64,000 nt of DNA from Allobosea caraganae. Its GTDB lineage: Bacteria > Pseudomonadota > Alphaproteobacteria > Rhizobiales > Beijerinckiaceae. Shown piece after piece: positions 43,104 through 51,540 of this stretch (position 1 is the first letter of the stretch; every line of letters starts with the position of its first letter). A program made the translations under genes and the position numbers. The stretch covers positions 62,001-126,000 of the forward strand of contig NZ_QQTO01000037.1 of the NCBI RefSeq assembly GCF_003351345.1. Direction: 5' to 3'. The notes beneath the pieces are model-generated. The model did no database searches. It was not told the DNA's origin and saw only the letters and a list, made by a program, of their open reading frames with translations.

Positions 43104-44242
43104 TGCAGACCGTTCTCACCAACGCCAAGCTGATTCTCGAGAACGAGGTCGTCACCGGCACCATCGCCTTCGACGAGAACGGCATCACATCCATCCACCA
43201 GGGCAACACCGCGCTGCCGGGAGCGATCGACGCGCAGGGCGACTATGTCGCGCCAGGCCTCGTCGAGATGCACACCGACAACATGGAAAAGCACTTCATG
43301 CCTCGGCCCAAGGTCTTCTGGCCGAACGGGCTCGCGGCGGCTTTGGTCCATGACGCGCAGATGGCCGCGGCCGGCGTCACCACCGTCTACGACGCGATCT
43401 GCGCCGGCACGCCCTTCTCGGCCAAGGACTACCGCAAGGACATCTTCGCCGACGTGATGAACTCGCTGCGGCTCGGCATCGCCGAGAACGTCTTCCGCAT
43501 CGACCACCGCATCCACATGCGCTGCGAGCTGACCAGCCCGGACCTGCTGCGCGACATCGAGCCCTATCAGGATGACAGCCTCGTCCAGCTGGTATCGCTG
43601 ATGGACCACACGCCCGGCCAGCGCCAATGGCGCAACATCGAGCACCTGCGCACCTATGCGGTCGGCAACGGCAAGACCGAGGCCGAGTTCGAGGAGGACG
43701 TCGTCGTGCGCCAGCGCGAGGGCGCCGACAATGTCGGGCGCAACTGGGGTGCGGTCGTCGAGATGTTCTCGGCCCGCGGCATCCCGATCGCGACCCATGA
43801 CGACACCACGATCGACCATGTCGAGGCCGGCATCGCGTCCGGCGCCGTGATCTCGGAATTCCCGACCACGGTCGAGGCTGCAGAGGCCGCCAAGCAGCGT
43901 GGCCTCGCCACCATTGCCGGCGCGCCGAACGTCGTGCGCGGCGGCTCGCATTCCGGCGGCGTCTCGGTCGTCGAGCTGGCCGAGAAGGGCCTGCTCGACG
44001 GGCTCTCCTCCGACTATGTCCCGGCCAGCCTGCTCCAGGCCGTGCTGAAGCTGCACGACAAGCATGGCGTCAGCCTGCCGGAGGCGATGGGCATGGTGAC
44101 CTGGAAGGTCGCCGACATCCTCGGCCTCAAGGACCGCGGCCATCTCAAGCCCGGCCTGCGCGCCGACATCGTGCGCTTCAAGGCGCTCGGCGCCACACCG
44201 GTACTCGCCGGCGTCTGGTCGAAGGGTGAGCGCGCATTTTGA
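43103..44242 (+). CDS. phnM: Alpha-D-ribose 1-methylphosphonate 5-triphosphate diphosphatase PhnM
   Basis: PhnM removes diphosphate from the ribosyl-triphosphate phosphonate intermediate. The 379-residue amidohydrolase has the PhnM block VAPGLVEMHTDNMEKHFMPR with metal ligands near the N-terminus. Later blocks are ATHDDTTIDHVEAG and the C-terminal LKPGLRADIVRF. It overlaps phnL by one base and the DUF1045 gene by four (TTGA), so all three are one translation unit. Confidence 0.96.
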   Translation: MQTVLTNAKLILENEVVTGTIAFDENGITSIHQGNTALPGAIDAQGDYVAPGLVEMHTDNMEKHFMPRPKVFWPNGLAAALVHDAQMAAAGVTTVYDAICAGTPFSAKDYRKDIFADVMNSLRLGIAENVFRIDHRIHMRCELTSPDLLRDIEPYQDDSLVQLVSLMDHTPGQRQWRNIEHLRTYAVGNGKTEAEFEEDVVVRQREGADNVGRNWGAVVEMFSARGIPIATHDDTTIDHVEAGIASGAVISEFPTTVEAAEAAKQRGLATIAGAPNVVRGGSHSGGVSVVELAEKGLLDGLSSDYVPASLLQAVLKLHDKHGVSLPEAMGMVTWKVADILGLKDRGHLKPGLRADIVRFKALGATPVLAGVWSKGERAF

Positions 44243-44934
44243 CCAGCCCGCGCTACGCCCTCTACTACGCTCCCGCAGCCGACAGCGCCCTCTGGCGCTT
44301 CGGCAGCGCAGTGCTGGGCTATGACGCGATCACCGGCGAGGACATCCCCGCTCTCGTCCCGCCAGGCTGCGATGCCGAAGCTTGGCCGGAGCTGACCGAG
44401 GAGCCGCGCCGCTACGGCTTCCACGCCACGCTGAAGGCGCCCTTCGAGATCGCCAACGGCCGCAGCGAGGGCCAGTTGCGCGCCTTCGCCCATAACTACG
44501 CCGCCGGCCTCGAACGGGTGAACCTCGAGGGCCTCAGCGTCGCCGCGCTCGGCTCCTTCGTCGCCCTGACGCCCTCGGCCGAGAGCACGGTGCTGCAGCG
44601 CTTCGCCTTCGCGCTGGTCCAGGCCTTCGAGCCTTTCCGCGCCCCGCTGAGCGAAGCCGATCGCCAGCGCCGCCTGAAGAGCCCGCTGACCCCCGCGCAA
44701 AGCGCCTATCTCGAAGCCTATGGCTACCCTTACGTGGGCGATGCCTTCCGCTTCCACATGACGCTGACCGGCTCGCTGCCGCATGAGAAGGTCGCGCCGG
44801 TGAAGCAGGCCCTGGCCCGGACCTATGCCGAAGCGATCCAGGCCAGGCCGTTCGCGCTCGACCGCATCGCGCTCTTCAAGCAGGACAGCCGCAGCAGCCG
44901 CTTCCGCCTGCTCGACAGCTTCATGCTGGCCTAA
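44239..44934 (+). CDS. DUF1045 phosphonate-operon protein, 2H phosphoesterase-like
   Basis: This 231-residue protein belongs to a family found next to C-P lyase genes, function not established in family descriptions I know. Two HxT motifs are visible: HAT at 62-64 (in GFHATLKAPF) and HMT at 172-174 (in FHMTLTGSL), spaced as in two-histidine phosphoesterases. Known pathway logic requires opening of ribose 1,2-cyclic phosphate 5-phosphate, done by PhnP in E. coli, and no phnP is present here. A PhnP-like activity is therefore a reasonable inference. The start is probably TTG 44239, inside the phnM stop (TTGA). Confidence 0.88.
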   Translation: MTSPRYALYYAPAADSALWRFGSAVLGYDAITGEDIPALVPPGCDAEAWPELTEEPRRYGFHATLKAPFEIANGRSEGQLRAFAHNYAAGLERVNLEGLSVAALGSFVALTPSAESTVLQRFAFALVQAFEPFRAPLSEADRQRRLKSPLTPAQSAYLEAYGYPYVGDAFRFHMTLTGSLPHEKVAPVKQALARTYAEAIQARPFALDRIALFKQDSRSSRFRLLDSFMLA

Positions 44935-44982
44935 GGGCTGGATGCGACCCGATAAGGCTTGTTCCTTGAGCCTCAGCCCTCA

Positions 44983-45097
44983 CCCGTCATGGCCGTCCTC
45001 GGGCTTGACCCGAGGATCATCCCGACCATCAACGTCTTCGCTTATCGCGGACACGTCGCAAGACGTGGACGCTCGGCACAAGGCCGAGCATGACGGC
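44983..45097. repeat. F4 palindromic repeat between convergent DUF1045 and phnN genes
   Basis: The left arm starts CCGTCATGGCCGTCCTCGGG; the right arm reads CAAGACGTGGACGCTCGGCA then AGGCCGAGCATGACGGCGG. It is placed between two convergent stops, where a bidirectional terminator would be useful. Confidence 0.8.
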
Positions 45098-45112
45098 GGT
45101 AGGAATGGGATT

Positions 45113-45727
45113 TTAGCGGCCTCCGAGCGGGCTCAAGCCAGTCAGCAGCGCCACGAACTCGTTAGCCGCCTCCGCAACGCTGCGATCGTTCTGGATCGAG
45201 ACCAGCTCGGCGCTCGCGGTCGCCAGCGGCGCCTCGCGCGCCAGCCGGGCGGCGATGTCGGCCTCGCTCTCGCGCCCGCGCGCCGCCAGCCGCCTGGCCA
45301 GCACCGCGTTCGGCGCGGTGATGTTGACCACCGTGACGCGCCCGGCCAGCCGCTCGGCCGCCTGTATCTCTCCGCGCGAGATGTTGACGATCACGACCTG
45401 GCCCCGCGCGATGCCGCCCAGCGCCATAGCCGGAATGCCGTAGCAGAGCCCATGCGCGCGCCAGCTCAGCGCCAGTTCGCCGCGCGCCTCGGCGGCTGCG
45501 AATTCGGTCTCGGCGCAGCTATCGTGATCCTCCGCGCCGGCCATGGCCGGCCGCGTGATCAGGCGGCGCGCGAAAGAAAAGCGCTCGTCACCCGCAAGCG
45601 CGGCGCGGGCCGCATCCATCAGCGTGTCCTTGCCGGCGCCGGACGGCCCGACGACCAGGACGAGCGCCCCTTCCCCTTCAGCCGGCTGAGCCGCCGGCGA
45701 GACCAGACCTTGAGAGGATGACGACAT
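45113..45727 (-). CDS. phnN: Ribose 1,5-bisphosphokinase PhnN
   Basis: PhnN phosphorylates ribose 1,5-bisphosphate to PRPP, the last step of C-P lyase catabolism. The about 204-residue protein has a guanylate-kinase-like P-loop GPSGAGKDTLM at about residues 27-37 and the substrate region FARRLITRPA. It is on the opposite strand to its neighbours. The best start, ATG 45727, shares a CATG with the divergent acyltransferase start; a longer form from 45775 would run into that gene. No ribosome-binding site is evident, so it may be leaderless. Confidence 0.9.
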   Translation of the reverse strand: MSSSSQGLVSPAAQPAEGEGALVLVVGPSGAGKDTLMDAARAALAGDERFSFARRLITRPAMAGAEDHDSCAETEFAAAEARGELALSWRAHGLCYGIPAMALGGIARGQVVIVNISRGEIQAAERLAGRVTVVNITAPNAVLARRLAARGRESEADIAARLAREAPLATASAELVSIQNDRSVAEAANEFVALLTGLSPLGGR

Positions 45728-46349
45728 GGCGGGCAAGAAACTCGGATTGGACCCTGTGATCGACCCGACCGCCAAGGTGCGGCAGGCGACGCTCGGACGC
45801 TACACCGAAATCGGCGCGCGCACCTCTTTCGCCGAGTCGACGCTCGGCGACTACTCCTATGTCGTGAATGACGCCGATGTCATTTACACGACGATCGGCA
45901 AGTTCTGCTCGATCGCCGCCCATACCCGGATCAACCCCGGCAACCACCCGATGCTGCGGGCGAGCCAGTCGCATTTCAGCTACCGGGCCTCGGCCTATTT
46001 CGACGATGCCGAGGACGATGCCGAGTTCTTCGCCTGGCGCCGCTCGACGCCGGTGACCATCGGCCATGACGTCTGGATCGGCCATGGCGCCATCATCCTG
46101 CCCGGCCGCTCGATCGGCATCGGTGCGGTCGTCGCCGGCGGCGCCGTCGTCACCAAGCACGTGCCGGACTACACCATCGTCGCCGGCAATCCGGCGCGGG
46201 CGGTTCGCCGCCGCTTTCCCGAAGACATCGCCGAACGGTTGAAACGACTGGCCTGGTGGGACTGGGATCACACGCAATTGCGTGCCGCACTGACGGATTT
46301 CCGGACCCTCAGCGTCGAGGCGTTCCTGGAGCGCTACCAGGCGCAGTAA
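45726..46349 (+). CDS. Phosphonate-cluster hexapeptide-repeat acyltransferase
   Basis: This 207-residue transferase has a left-handed beta-helix, seen as repeated small-residue hexapeptides such as TIGHDVWIGHGAIILPGRSI and IGAVVAGGAVVTKHV. It fits the family of hexapeptide transferases that accompany C-P lyase genes, whose acceptor is unknown. AGAGG lies eight to nine bases before ATG 45726. It may acylate aminoalkylphosphonates, a job done by unrelated PhnO in E. coli, but that is inference. It is divergent from phnN. Confidence 0.88.
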   Translation: MAGKKLGLDPVIDPTAKVRQATLGRYTEIGARTSFAESTLGDYSYVVNDADVIYTTIGKFCSIAAHTRINPGNHPMLRASQSHFSYRASAYFDDAEDDAEFFAWRRSTPVTIGHDVWIGHGAIILPGRSIGIGAVVAGGAVVTKHVPDYTIVAGNPARAVRRRFPEDIAERLKRLAWWDWDHTQLRAALTDFRTLSVEAFLERYQAQ

Positions 46350-46500
46350 AACCTCCGGATTCCCCTGCGGCATAGAGGCGCAAAATACCAAATTCCTCTC
46401 CGTAATATTTCAGGAATTGGCTGGTTGTTAACCATCTTTGTCCGATGGTCCCGCCACGCGCTGAGGGTCTCAGCGGATTGGGGTTCGGGGGAACCAGGCT

Positions 46501-48024
46501 ATGACTAAAACCGATGATCTCGCTCGCCGTCTCGACTTCATGAAGCTCGGCCCGGATGCCCTGCAAAGCATCCGAGCAGTCGAGCCCACCATTCTCGCGG
46601 CGCTGCCCGGCGCGCTCGATGCCTTATACGCCCAGATTCGCGCCTTCCCCGAGACCAAGGCCTTCTTCAGCAGCGAGGCCCATATCGACGGCGCCAAGAG
46701 CCGCCAGCTCAACCATTGGAGCGCGCTGGCCAAGGGCAAGCTCGACCAGGACTTCGTCGCCTCCGTCACCGGCATCGGCCAGGTCCATGCCAGGATCGGC
46801 CTGGAGCCGCGCTGGTATATCGGCGGCTACGCCCTGCTGCTCGAGCAGCTCATCGGCAAGGTGCTCGAAGCGCGCTGGCCGAAGACTCGCTTCGGCGGCA
46901 AGGCCTCGGGTGCCCAGGAGCGCGCTGCCGAGATCGGCGCCCTCGTCAAGGCGACCCTGCTCGACATGGACTACGCCATCTCGGTCTATCTCGAAGCCTC
47001 CGAGACCGCCCGCCGCGAGAGCGAGGCCAAGGCCCGCGCCATCGAGCTGACCAAGACGCAGGAGCGCGACAAGGCGGTCAAGTCCGTCAGCGCCGGCATG
47101 GCCGCGCTTGCGAACGGCGACCTGACCTATCGCATGGCCGACGACATCCCGGCCGAATACGGCGAGATCCGCGAGCATTTCAACCATGCCATGGAGCGGC
47201 TCGGCGAGATGGTCGCGACCATCAAGGCGACCTCGTCGTCCATCGCCGCCTCCTCGCAGGAGATCAATTCCGGCGCCGAGAACCTCTCGTCCCGCACCGA
47301 GCAGCAGGCCGCAGCGCTGGAGGAGACCGCCGCCACGACCGAGCAGCTCGCCGCCTCGGTCAAGACCTCCGCCCAGTCCTCGCGCCAGTCGGTCGCGCTC
47401 GCCGATGACGCGGCCGCCGTCGCCCGCACCGGCGGCACCATCGTCAAGGACGCGATCGAGGCGATGGTCCGCATCGAGCAGGCCTCGCAGAAAATCTCCG
47501 AGATCACCAGCGTCATCGACGGCATCGCCTTCCAGACCAACCTGCTGGCGCTCAACGCCGCGGTCGAGGCCGCTCGCGCCGGCGATGCCGGCAAGGGCTT
47601 CGCGGTGGTCGCGGCCGAGGTGCGTGCGCTGGCCCAGCGCTCCGCCGGCGCCGCCAAGGACATCACCGCGCTGATCGGCTCCTCCGACGCCGAAGTCGCC
47701 GAGGGCGTCAAGCTCGTGCGGCTCGCCGGCGACACGCTGGAGAAGATCGTCGACGCCTCGATGCGCGTCTCCGGCACCGTCGCCGAGATCGCCACCGCCT
47801 CGGGCGAGCAGGCTGGCGGCATCGACGAGATGAGCCAGACCGTCAGCCACATGGACGAGATCACCCAGCAGAACGCCGCCCTGGCCGAGCAGAGCGCCGC
47901 CTCGGCCCGCACCCTGCTCGGCCAGATCGACCGGCTGAACCAACTCGTCGCCGCCTTCCGCATCCAGGAAGCCGGCCGCGCGGCCACGGCGCCACGCGCG
48001 AGCGAACGCCGCCGCGCGGCTTAA
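46501..48024 (+). CDS. Globin-coupled methyl-accepting chemotaxis protein (soluble)
   Basis: This 507-residue receptor has an N-terminal protoglobin sensor (about residues 10-165) with the probable heme-proximal histidine at 96 in GQVHARIGL. A HAMP-like linker lies near 185-245, and the C-terminal signalling domain has the conserved hairpin VIDGIAFQTNLLALNAAVEA. No transmembrane helix is present, so it is cytoplasmic, like HemAT-type oxygen sensors. The gene stands alone; an imperfect inverted repeat (CCAAATTCCT and AGGAATTGG, 46388-46420) precedes it. Binding of oxygen or another gas is inferred from family. Confidence 0.93.
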   Translation: MTKTDDLARRLDFMKLGPDALQSIRAVEPTILAALPGALDALYAQIRAFPETKAFFSSEAHIDGAKSRQLNHWSALAKGKLDQDFVASVTGIGQVHARIGLEPRWYIGGYALLLEQLIGKVLEARWPKTRFGGKASGAQERAAEIGALVKATLLDMDYAISVYLEASETARRESEAKARAIELTKTQERDKAVKSVSAGMAALANGDLTYRMADDIPAEYGEIREHFNHAMERLGEMVATIKATSSSIAASSQEINSGAENLSSRTEQQAAALEETAATTEQLAASVKTSAQSSRQSVALADDAAAVARTGGTIVKDAIEAMVRIEQASQKISEITSVIDGIAFQTNLLALNAAVEAARAGDAGKGFAVVAAEVRALAQRSAGAAKDITALIGSSDAEVAEGVKLVRLAGDTLEKIVDASMRVSGTVAEIATASGEQAGGIDEMSQTVSHMDEITQQNAALAEQSAASARTLLGQIDRLNQLVAAFRIQEAGRAATAPRASERRRAA

Positions 48025-48051
48025 ACCTGCTGTGATTTGCCAGAATCAAGC

Positions 48052-48161
48052 GCCGTCATCCCGGACGCAGCGAAGCGGAGCTCCGGGATCCATCATAGAG
48101 CGCTGAGCCTTACGATGGATCCCGGAGCTGCGCCGCAAACGCGGCTTGTCCGGGATGACGC
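48052..48161. repeat. F2 palindromic repeat
   Basis: The left arm starts CGTCATCCCGGACGCAGCG and contains GGGATCCATCATAGAGCG; the right arm mirrors it and ends TTGTCCGGGATGACG. It separates the convergent receptor and homocysteine methyltransferase genes. Confidence 0.85.
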
Positions 48162-48191
48162 CGAGAGGTTTACGCGTCATCGCAGCACGCC

Positions 48192-49148
48192 CTAAGCCGA
48201 CAATGCCACCGGCGGCAGGCAGGCTTCGCAGACCGCCGCGACATGGCGATGGTCGGTGCCGCAGCAGCCGCCGAGGATGCGCATGGTCGGGAACGATCGG
48301 CGCAAGCTGGCATAGCGCCGGCCGAGATCGGCCGGATCGCCCTCGTCCAGCACCTCCGACTCGTCGAGCTCGGCATGGCTGCGTGTCGAGGCATTGGCGC
48401 GGATGCCATGCACGCGCCTGGTCCAGCTCTCGCCCGCCTCCAGCGCCTGCTCGAAATGCGTCGGGTGGGCGCAGTTGATCATGTAGTAGAGCGGCGCGCC
48501 GCCGGTCTCGTCGTCGACGATCTCGACCGCCTCGCGCAGCGTCCGCCCGCTCACCAGCCGCCCATCGGTCTCGACCGTGAACGAGATGGCGCAGGGCATG
48601 CCATGCGCCTTCGCGGCCCGGGCGATGCCGATCGCCTCCTCGACGCTGCTCAGCGTATAGGCCGCGACCATGTCGGCGGCGCTGTCGGCGAAGGCCGAAA
48701 TCTGCGCGCCGTGATAATCCTCCGCCTCGCTCGCGCCCATGCGGCCTTCCTTGTAGCCGTCGCCGCGCGGGCCGATCGCCCCCGAGATCACGCAAGGGCT
48801 CGCCTTGCTTTCCCAGCGCGCCCGCAAGGTCTCGAGCAGCCGGATCGAGGCCTGGTTCGCCGCCTTCAGCGCGTCGCGCCCATAGCCGAGCTTCGCGCCC
48901 CAGTCGGGATTGGCGCGCCAGGTCGCGCTGTCGAGCACGAAGCCGACGCCGCGGGCCTGCGCGATGGCGAGATAGGTCTCGTAATAGGCGCTCAGATGCC
49001 ACCTGCCCGTCGCGGTCGCGAGCAGGACGAAGGAGGCGAAATGCGGCAGGTCGAGGCCGTCATGGAAGATCAGGCTGGTTTCCATGCCGCCATCGCTGAG
49101 AAAGACGCCGCCCTGCATCTGCGGCAAGGCGTGACGATACTTGGCCAT
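48192..49148 (-). CDS. Homocysteine S-methyltransferase family protein
   Basis: This 318-residue barrel enzyme of the MmuM/BHMT-type family transfers a methyl group from a donor such as S-methylmethionine or betaine to homocysteine or a related thiol. The zinc ligands are visible as Cys226 in MINCAHP and Cys295-Cys296 in GGCCGT. The N-terminal block FLSDGGMETSLIFHDG is typical. ATG 49148 has AGGGAG seven bases upstream; a long open extension upstream is not conserved. No riboswitch that I can recognise precedes it. The methyl donor cannot be inferred. Confidence 0.9.
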   Translation of the reverse strand: MAKYRHALPQMQGGVFLSDGGMETSLIFHDGLDLPHFASFVLLATATGRWHLSAYYETYLAIAQARGVGFVLDSATWRANPDWGAKLGYGRDALKAANQASIRLLETLRARWESKASPCVISGAIGPRGDGYKEGRMGASEAEDYHGAQISAFADSAADMVAAYTLSSVEEAIGIARAAKAHGMPCAISFTVETDGRLVSGRTLREAVEIVDDETGGAPLYYMINCAHPTHFEQALEAGESWTRRVHGIRANASTRSHAELDESEVLDEGDPADLGRRYASLRRSFPTMRILGGCCGTDHRHVAAVCEACLPPVALSA

Positions 49149-49548
49149 GAAACTCTCCCTGAAATCGGTTTGGGTTCCCGCCGCCGCACCCATGCCGTGC
49201 CGCAGCGGGAATGATCCGGCTATCTCCAGAGCAATCGTCCTAAACGAGAGAGCGCGGGCTACCGTGCGGCAGATCACGGAAAGCCGGGCGCCGTCGACCG
49301 CGTTCAAGCGGCAGCCTCTGTGACGCGGATCACACGGCCCGCTGCATCCGGCGGCTACGCTGGCGCGTAACGCCATGGCCGGCCTGCCCGTCCATGGAAC
49401 CTGCACCCTTTTCCGCAGTTCTTCCGGGTCGACCGGCAGGTTTGCGCCGGTCGTTTCGGCCGGCGGCGGCGATCCGGAAGAACAGTGCAGGACAAACCGG
49501 GGCTTAAACCTTGCGCCGGGACGCGCGGGGCACAAAGGGGACAAGACG

Positions 49549-49764
49549 ATGCCGTATACGAAGGGCCTGGCCGAGCGCGCACTCAGCGAAAACCTCTACC
49601 GCCTGCGGGAAGGCAAACCCGATCCGCTCAACCTCAACGTCCATGTCGCCATGCTGCAGATGGCGGTGATGCTCGAAGAACTGCTCGACCGGCAGCAGCG
49701 CCATGACGAACGCCTCGCCGCGATGGAGCGCATGATCGGCAGCATGCGCCGCCGCTCGCTCTAG
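49549..49764 (+). CDS. Small hypothetical protein, 71 residues
   Basis: I do not recognise the family. The product starts MPYTKGLAERALSENLYRLR and is helical and charged, with a heptad-like C-terminal half (MLEELLDRQQRHDERLAAME), so a short coiled coil is likely. AAGGGG lies about nine bases before ATG 49549. It converges with the next small gene. Coding looks plausible from the ribosome-binding site and amino-acid composition. Confidence 0.5.
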   Translation: MPYTKGLAERALSENLYRLREGKPDPLNLNVHVAMLQMAVMLEELLDRQQRHDERLAAMERMIGSMRRRSL

Positions 49765-49814
49765 TTCGGGCCGCGGCCAACGCGGGCTGAGGCCGGCCGC
49801 AGCGCGGCCGCGCC

Positions 49815-50078
49815 TCAATCCGCCGCCTTGGCCACCGCCTGGCGCAGTCGCGCGATCGCCTCGTCCGAGCCGGCCTTCAGCGAGACGTCCTGCTTCTCGG
49901 CCTCCTGCGACACGCGCTCGATCAGCGCCGGCACCGTGATCTCGCTTCCGGCAGCCACCAGCCGCAGCACCGCGTTCGCCAGCACGTTCGGCCAATAGGC
50001 CGCGCCGCCCTTGGCCAGGCCCTTGGCCTTGCGGCCCTCGAATTCCTTGGCGAGCTGTTCCGGTGTCTTCCTGGCCAT
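49815..50078 (-). CDS. Small hypothetical protein, 87 residues
   Basis: An unrecognised small, basic, helical protein (MARKTPEQLAKEFEGRKAKG at the start). GGAGA lies six bases before the ATG at 50078, supporting translation. No signal peptide or membrane segment is seen. It lies divergent from the PAAR-like gene, 120 bases away, and nothing links the two functionally. Confidence 0.6.
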   Translation of the reverse strand: MARKTPEQLAKEFEGRKAKGLAKGGAAYWPNVLANAVLRLVAAGSEITVPALIERVSQEAEKQDVSLKAGSDEAIARLRQAVAKAAD

Positions 50079-50198
50079 GCTGGTCTCCGATCTGTGTTTG
50101 TGTGCGTCCTAGCACAGACGAAGCGCGGTTGCGGCTTGTCGGAATGCCGAAACGAGCGCAGATTTTCGAGCATGCGCTGAACCGGGGAGACGCTGCCA

Positions 50199-50588
50199 AT
50201 GCCGCTTCACGTCTGCAACGGGGCGACCCTGATGTGCCCGTTCGGCGCGGCGCCGAGCACCCTCGTCGTCCTGCCCGTCAACCGCCTGCTGACCAGCAGC
50301 CAACCCGCCGCCAACATCAACGACCACGTCCCGATGGTGAACATCATGCCCTTCGGCGCATGCATGTCGCTCGCCAACCCGACCACCGCCGCCGCAACCT
50401 CGGCGGCCCTGGGCGTGCTGACGCCGACGCCCTGCATCCCGGCGACGATGACGCCCTGGGTCACGGGCACGCCGACGGTCGTGCTGGCGAACATCCCCTG
50501 CCTCGACAACACGCACACGCTGAACTGCAACTGGGGCGGCGTGATCACCATCACCAACCCCGGCCAGATGACGGAGACGATTCCGTAG
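50199..50588 (+). CDS. PAAR-like DUF4280 protein
   Basis: This 129-residue protein matches the DUF4280 pattern: a start with CNGATLMCPFGAAPSTLVVL, a middle with VNIMPFGACMSLANPTTAAA, and an end with CNWGGVITITNPG. The family is PAAR-like and often forms the tip of contractile injection systems such as type VI secretion. Cysteines are numerous (seven). No other secretion-system or effector gene lies nearby, so it is an orphan in this window. GGGGAGA lies just upstream of the ATG. Confidence 0.78.
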   Translation: MPLHVCNGATLMCPFGAAPSTLVVLPVNRLLTSSQPAANINDHVPMVNIMPFGACMSLANPTTAAATSAALGVLTPTPCIPATMTPWVTGTPTVVLANIPCLDNTHTLNCNWGGVITITNPGQMTETIP

Positions 50589-50710
50589 GCGTCTCCCGCA
50601 ATGCCCTGCCCGCAAGCCGGGGCTTCGGCAATCGCCGTTGCGCGCGAAGGCCGGGCAGGGCACGAGCGGCCGGGCCGCATCGCGCGGCCGTATAGTCTGG
50701 GACGACCATC

Positions 50711-50959
50711 ATGCCGCTGACCTCCCGCGCGCTCGCCGCGGCCCTCGCCTGCCTCCTCACCGCCTCCACGGCCTCAGCCGAGATCACCGACCCGGAGATG
50801 ACCTGCGCCGCCTATCTCAAGGGCGCGGCCGGCGCCCGCACGCACAAGGCCGGCCATGCCGCGGGCCGCGGCGATGTCGAGGCCAGGATCAGGGCCTTCT
50901 GCGCCGCCAACCCAAAGATGAAGGCGATGGACGCGGAGATGACGATCACGGGGGATTGA
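50711..50959 (+). CDS. HdeA-like small periplasmic protein (paralog 1)
   Basis: This 82-residue protein has a signal peptide (about residues 1-23, cleaved near ASAE) and a mature part with two cysteines, in EMTCAAYLK and AFCAANPK, able to form one disulfide. That layout resembles HdeA/HdeB acid-stress chaperones, though identity is too low to be certain. It is the first of four related copies within 2.3 kb: a second intact gene and two decayed copies follow. The four share the ending pattern KMKAMDA or KVKAMDA. Confidence 0.65.
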   Translation: MPLTSRALAAALACLLTASTASAEITDPEMTCAAYLKGAAGARTHKAGHAAGRGDVEARIRAFCAANPKMKAMDAEMTITGD

Positions 50960-50971
50960 CGCCCTTCCCCC

Positions 50972-51005
50972 GTCATGGTCGGGCTCATCCCGGCCATCCA
51001 CGCCT
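50972..51005. repeat. F4 half-repeat
   Basis: A single arm, CCCGTCATGGTCGGGCTCAT and onward to CCATCCACGCC, follows HdeA-like paralog 1. A similar remnant follows paralog 4 near 52958. This suggests that gene plus repeat was duplicated together. Confidence 0.6.
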
Positions 51006-51180
51006 TGCCACGGGACCGACCGGGCGAACCTTCGCCTCGAACCACGCCCCGCCGGCGTTTACCGACGATCCGACTTTACCTCAGCGCAGCAGCAATTGAC
51101 GTTGCGCCTGCCTCTACGTCAGCGCATGAGCGGAGGTGCATGGGCTGCATCTCGCAGCCCTGCCCTTCAGGAACATCCTC

Positions 51181-51441
51181 ATGACCATCGCTTCCCGCGC
51201 CTTTGGCGCGGCCTTCGCCTGCGTCCTGCTCGCCTCCTCGGCCTCGGCCCAGGTCACCGACCCGGAGATGAGCTGCGCCGACTATCTGAAGACCGCCGCA
51301 AGCACCGGCGGCACGCCGAAGACCGGCGACGCCGCCATGGACAAGATGGCCGCCGATGTCGACGCCAAGATGAAGACCTTCTGCACCGCCAACCCGAAGG
51401 TCAAGGCGATGGACGCCGCCATGAAGGTCATGGGCGGCTGA
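51181..51441 (+). CDS. HdeA-like small periplasmic protein (paralog 2)
   Basis: This 86-residue protein has a signal peptide (about 1-23, cleaved after ASAQ) and two mature cysteines, in EMSCADYLKTA and TFCTANPK. AGGAA lies seven bases before ATG 51181. It is clearly related to paralog 1, sharing TDPEM and KAMDA blocks. A role in protecting periplasmic proteins under acid or envelope stress is inferred only from the HdeA-like pattern. Confidence 0.65.
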   Translation: MTIASRAFGAAFACVLLASSASAQVTDPEMSCADYLKTAASTGGTPKTGDAAMDKMAADVDAKMKTFCTANPKVKAMDAAMKVMGG

Positions 51442-51540
51442 GACGAGTGCGCTTTCGACGCATGCCAAAGCCCCGCCCGCGCCAGTGCGTGGGCGTTCTC
51501 GCATGAGGGGCAGCGGAGCGCCGCGAGGCGCGTGAGTGTA

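Noticed and set aside
49149..49330. SAM-type riboswitch upstream of the homocysteine methyltransferase gene
   Set aside because: The leader shows none of the conserved core segments I can recognise, and no clear pseudoknot.
49152..49544. N-terminal extension of the homocysteine methyltransferase gene
   Set aside because: The strong AGGGAG before ATG 49148 and the family start argue against it, and the extension overlaps another small gene's leader.
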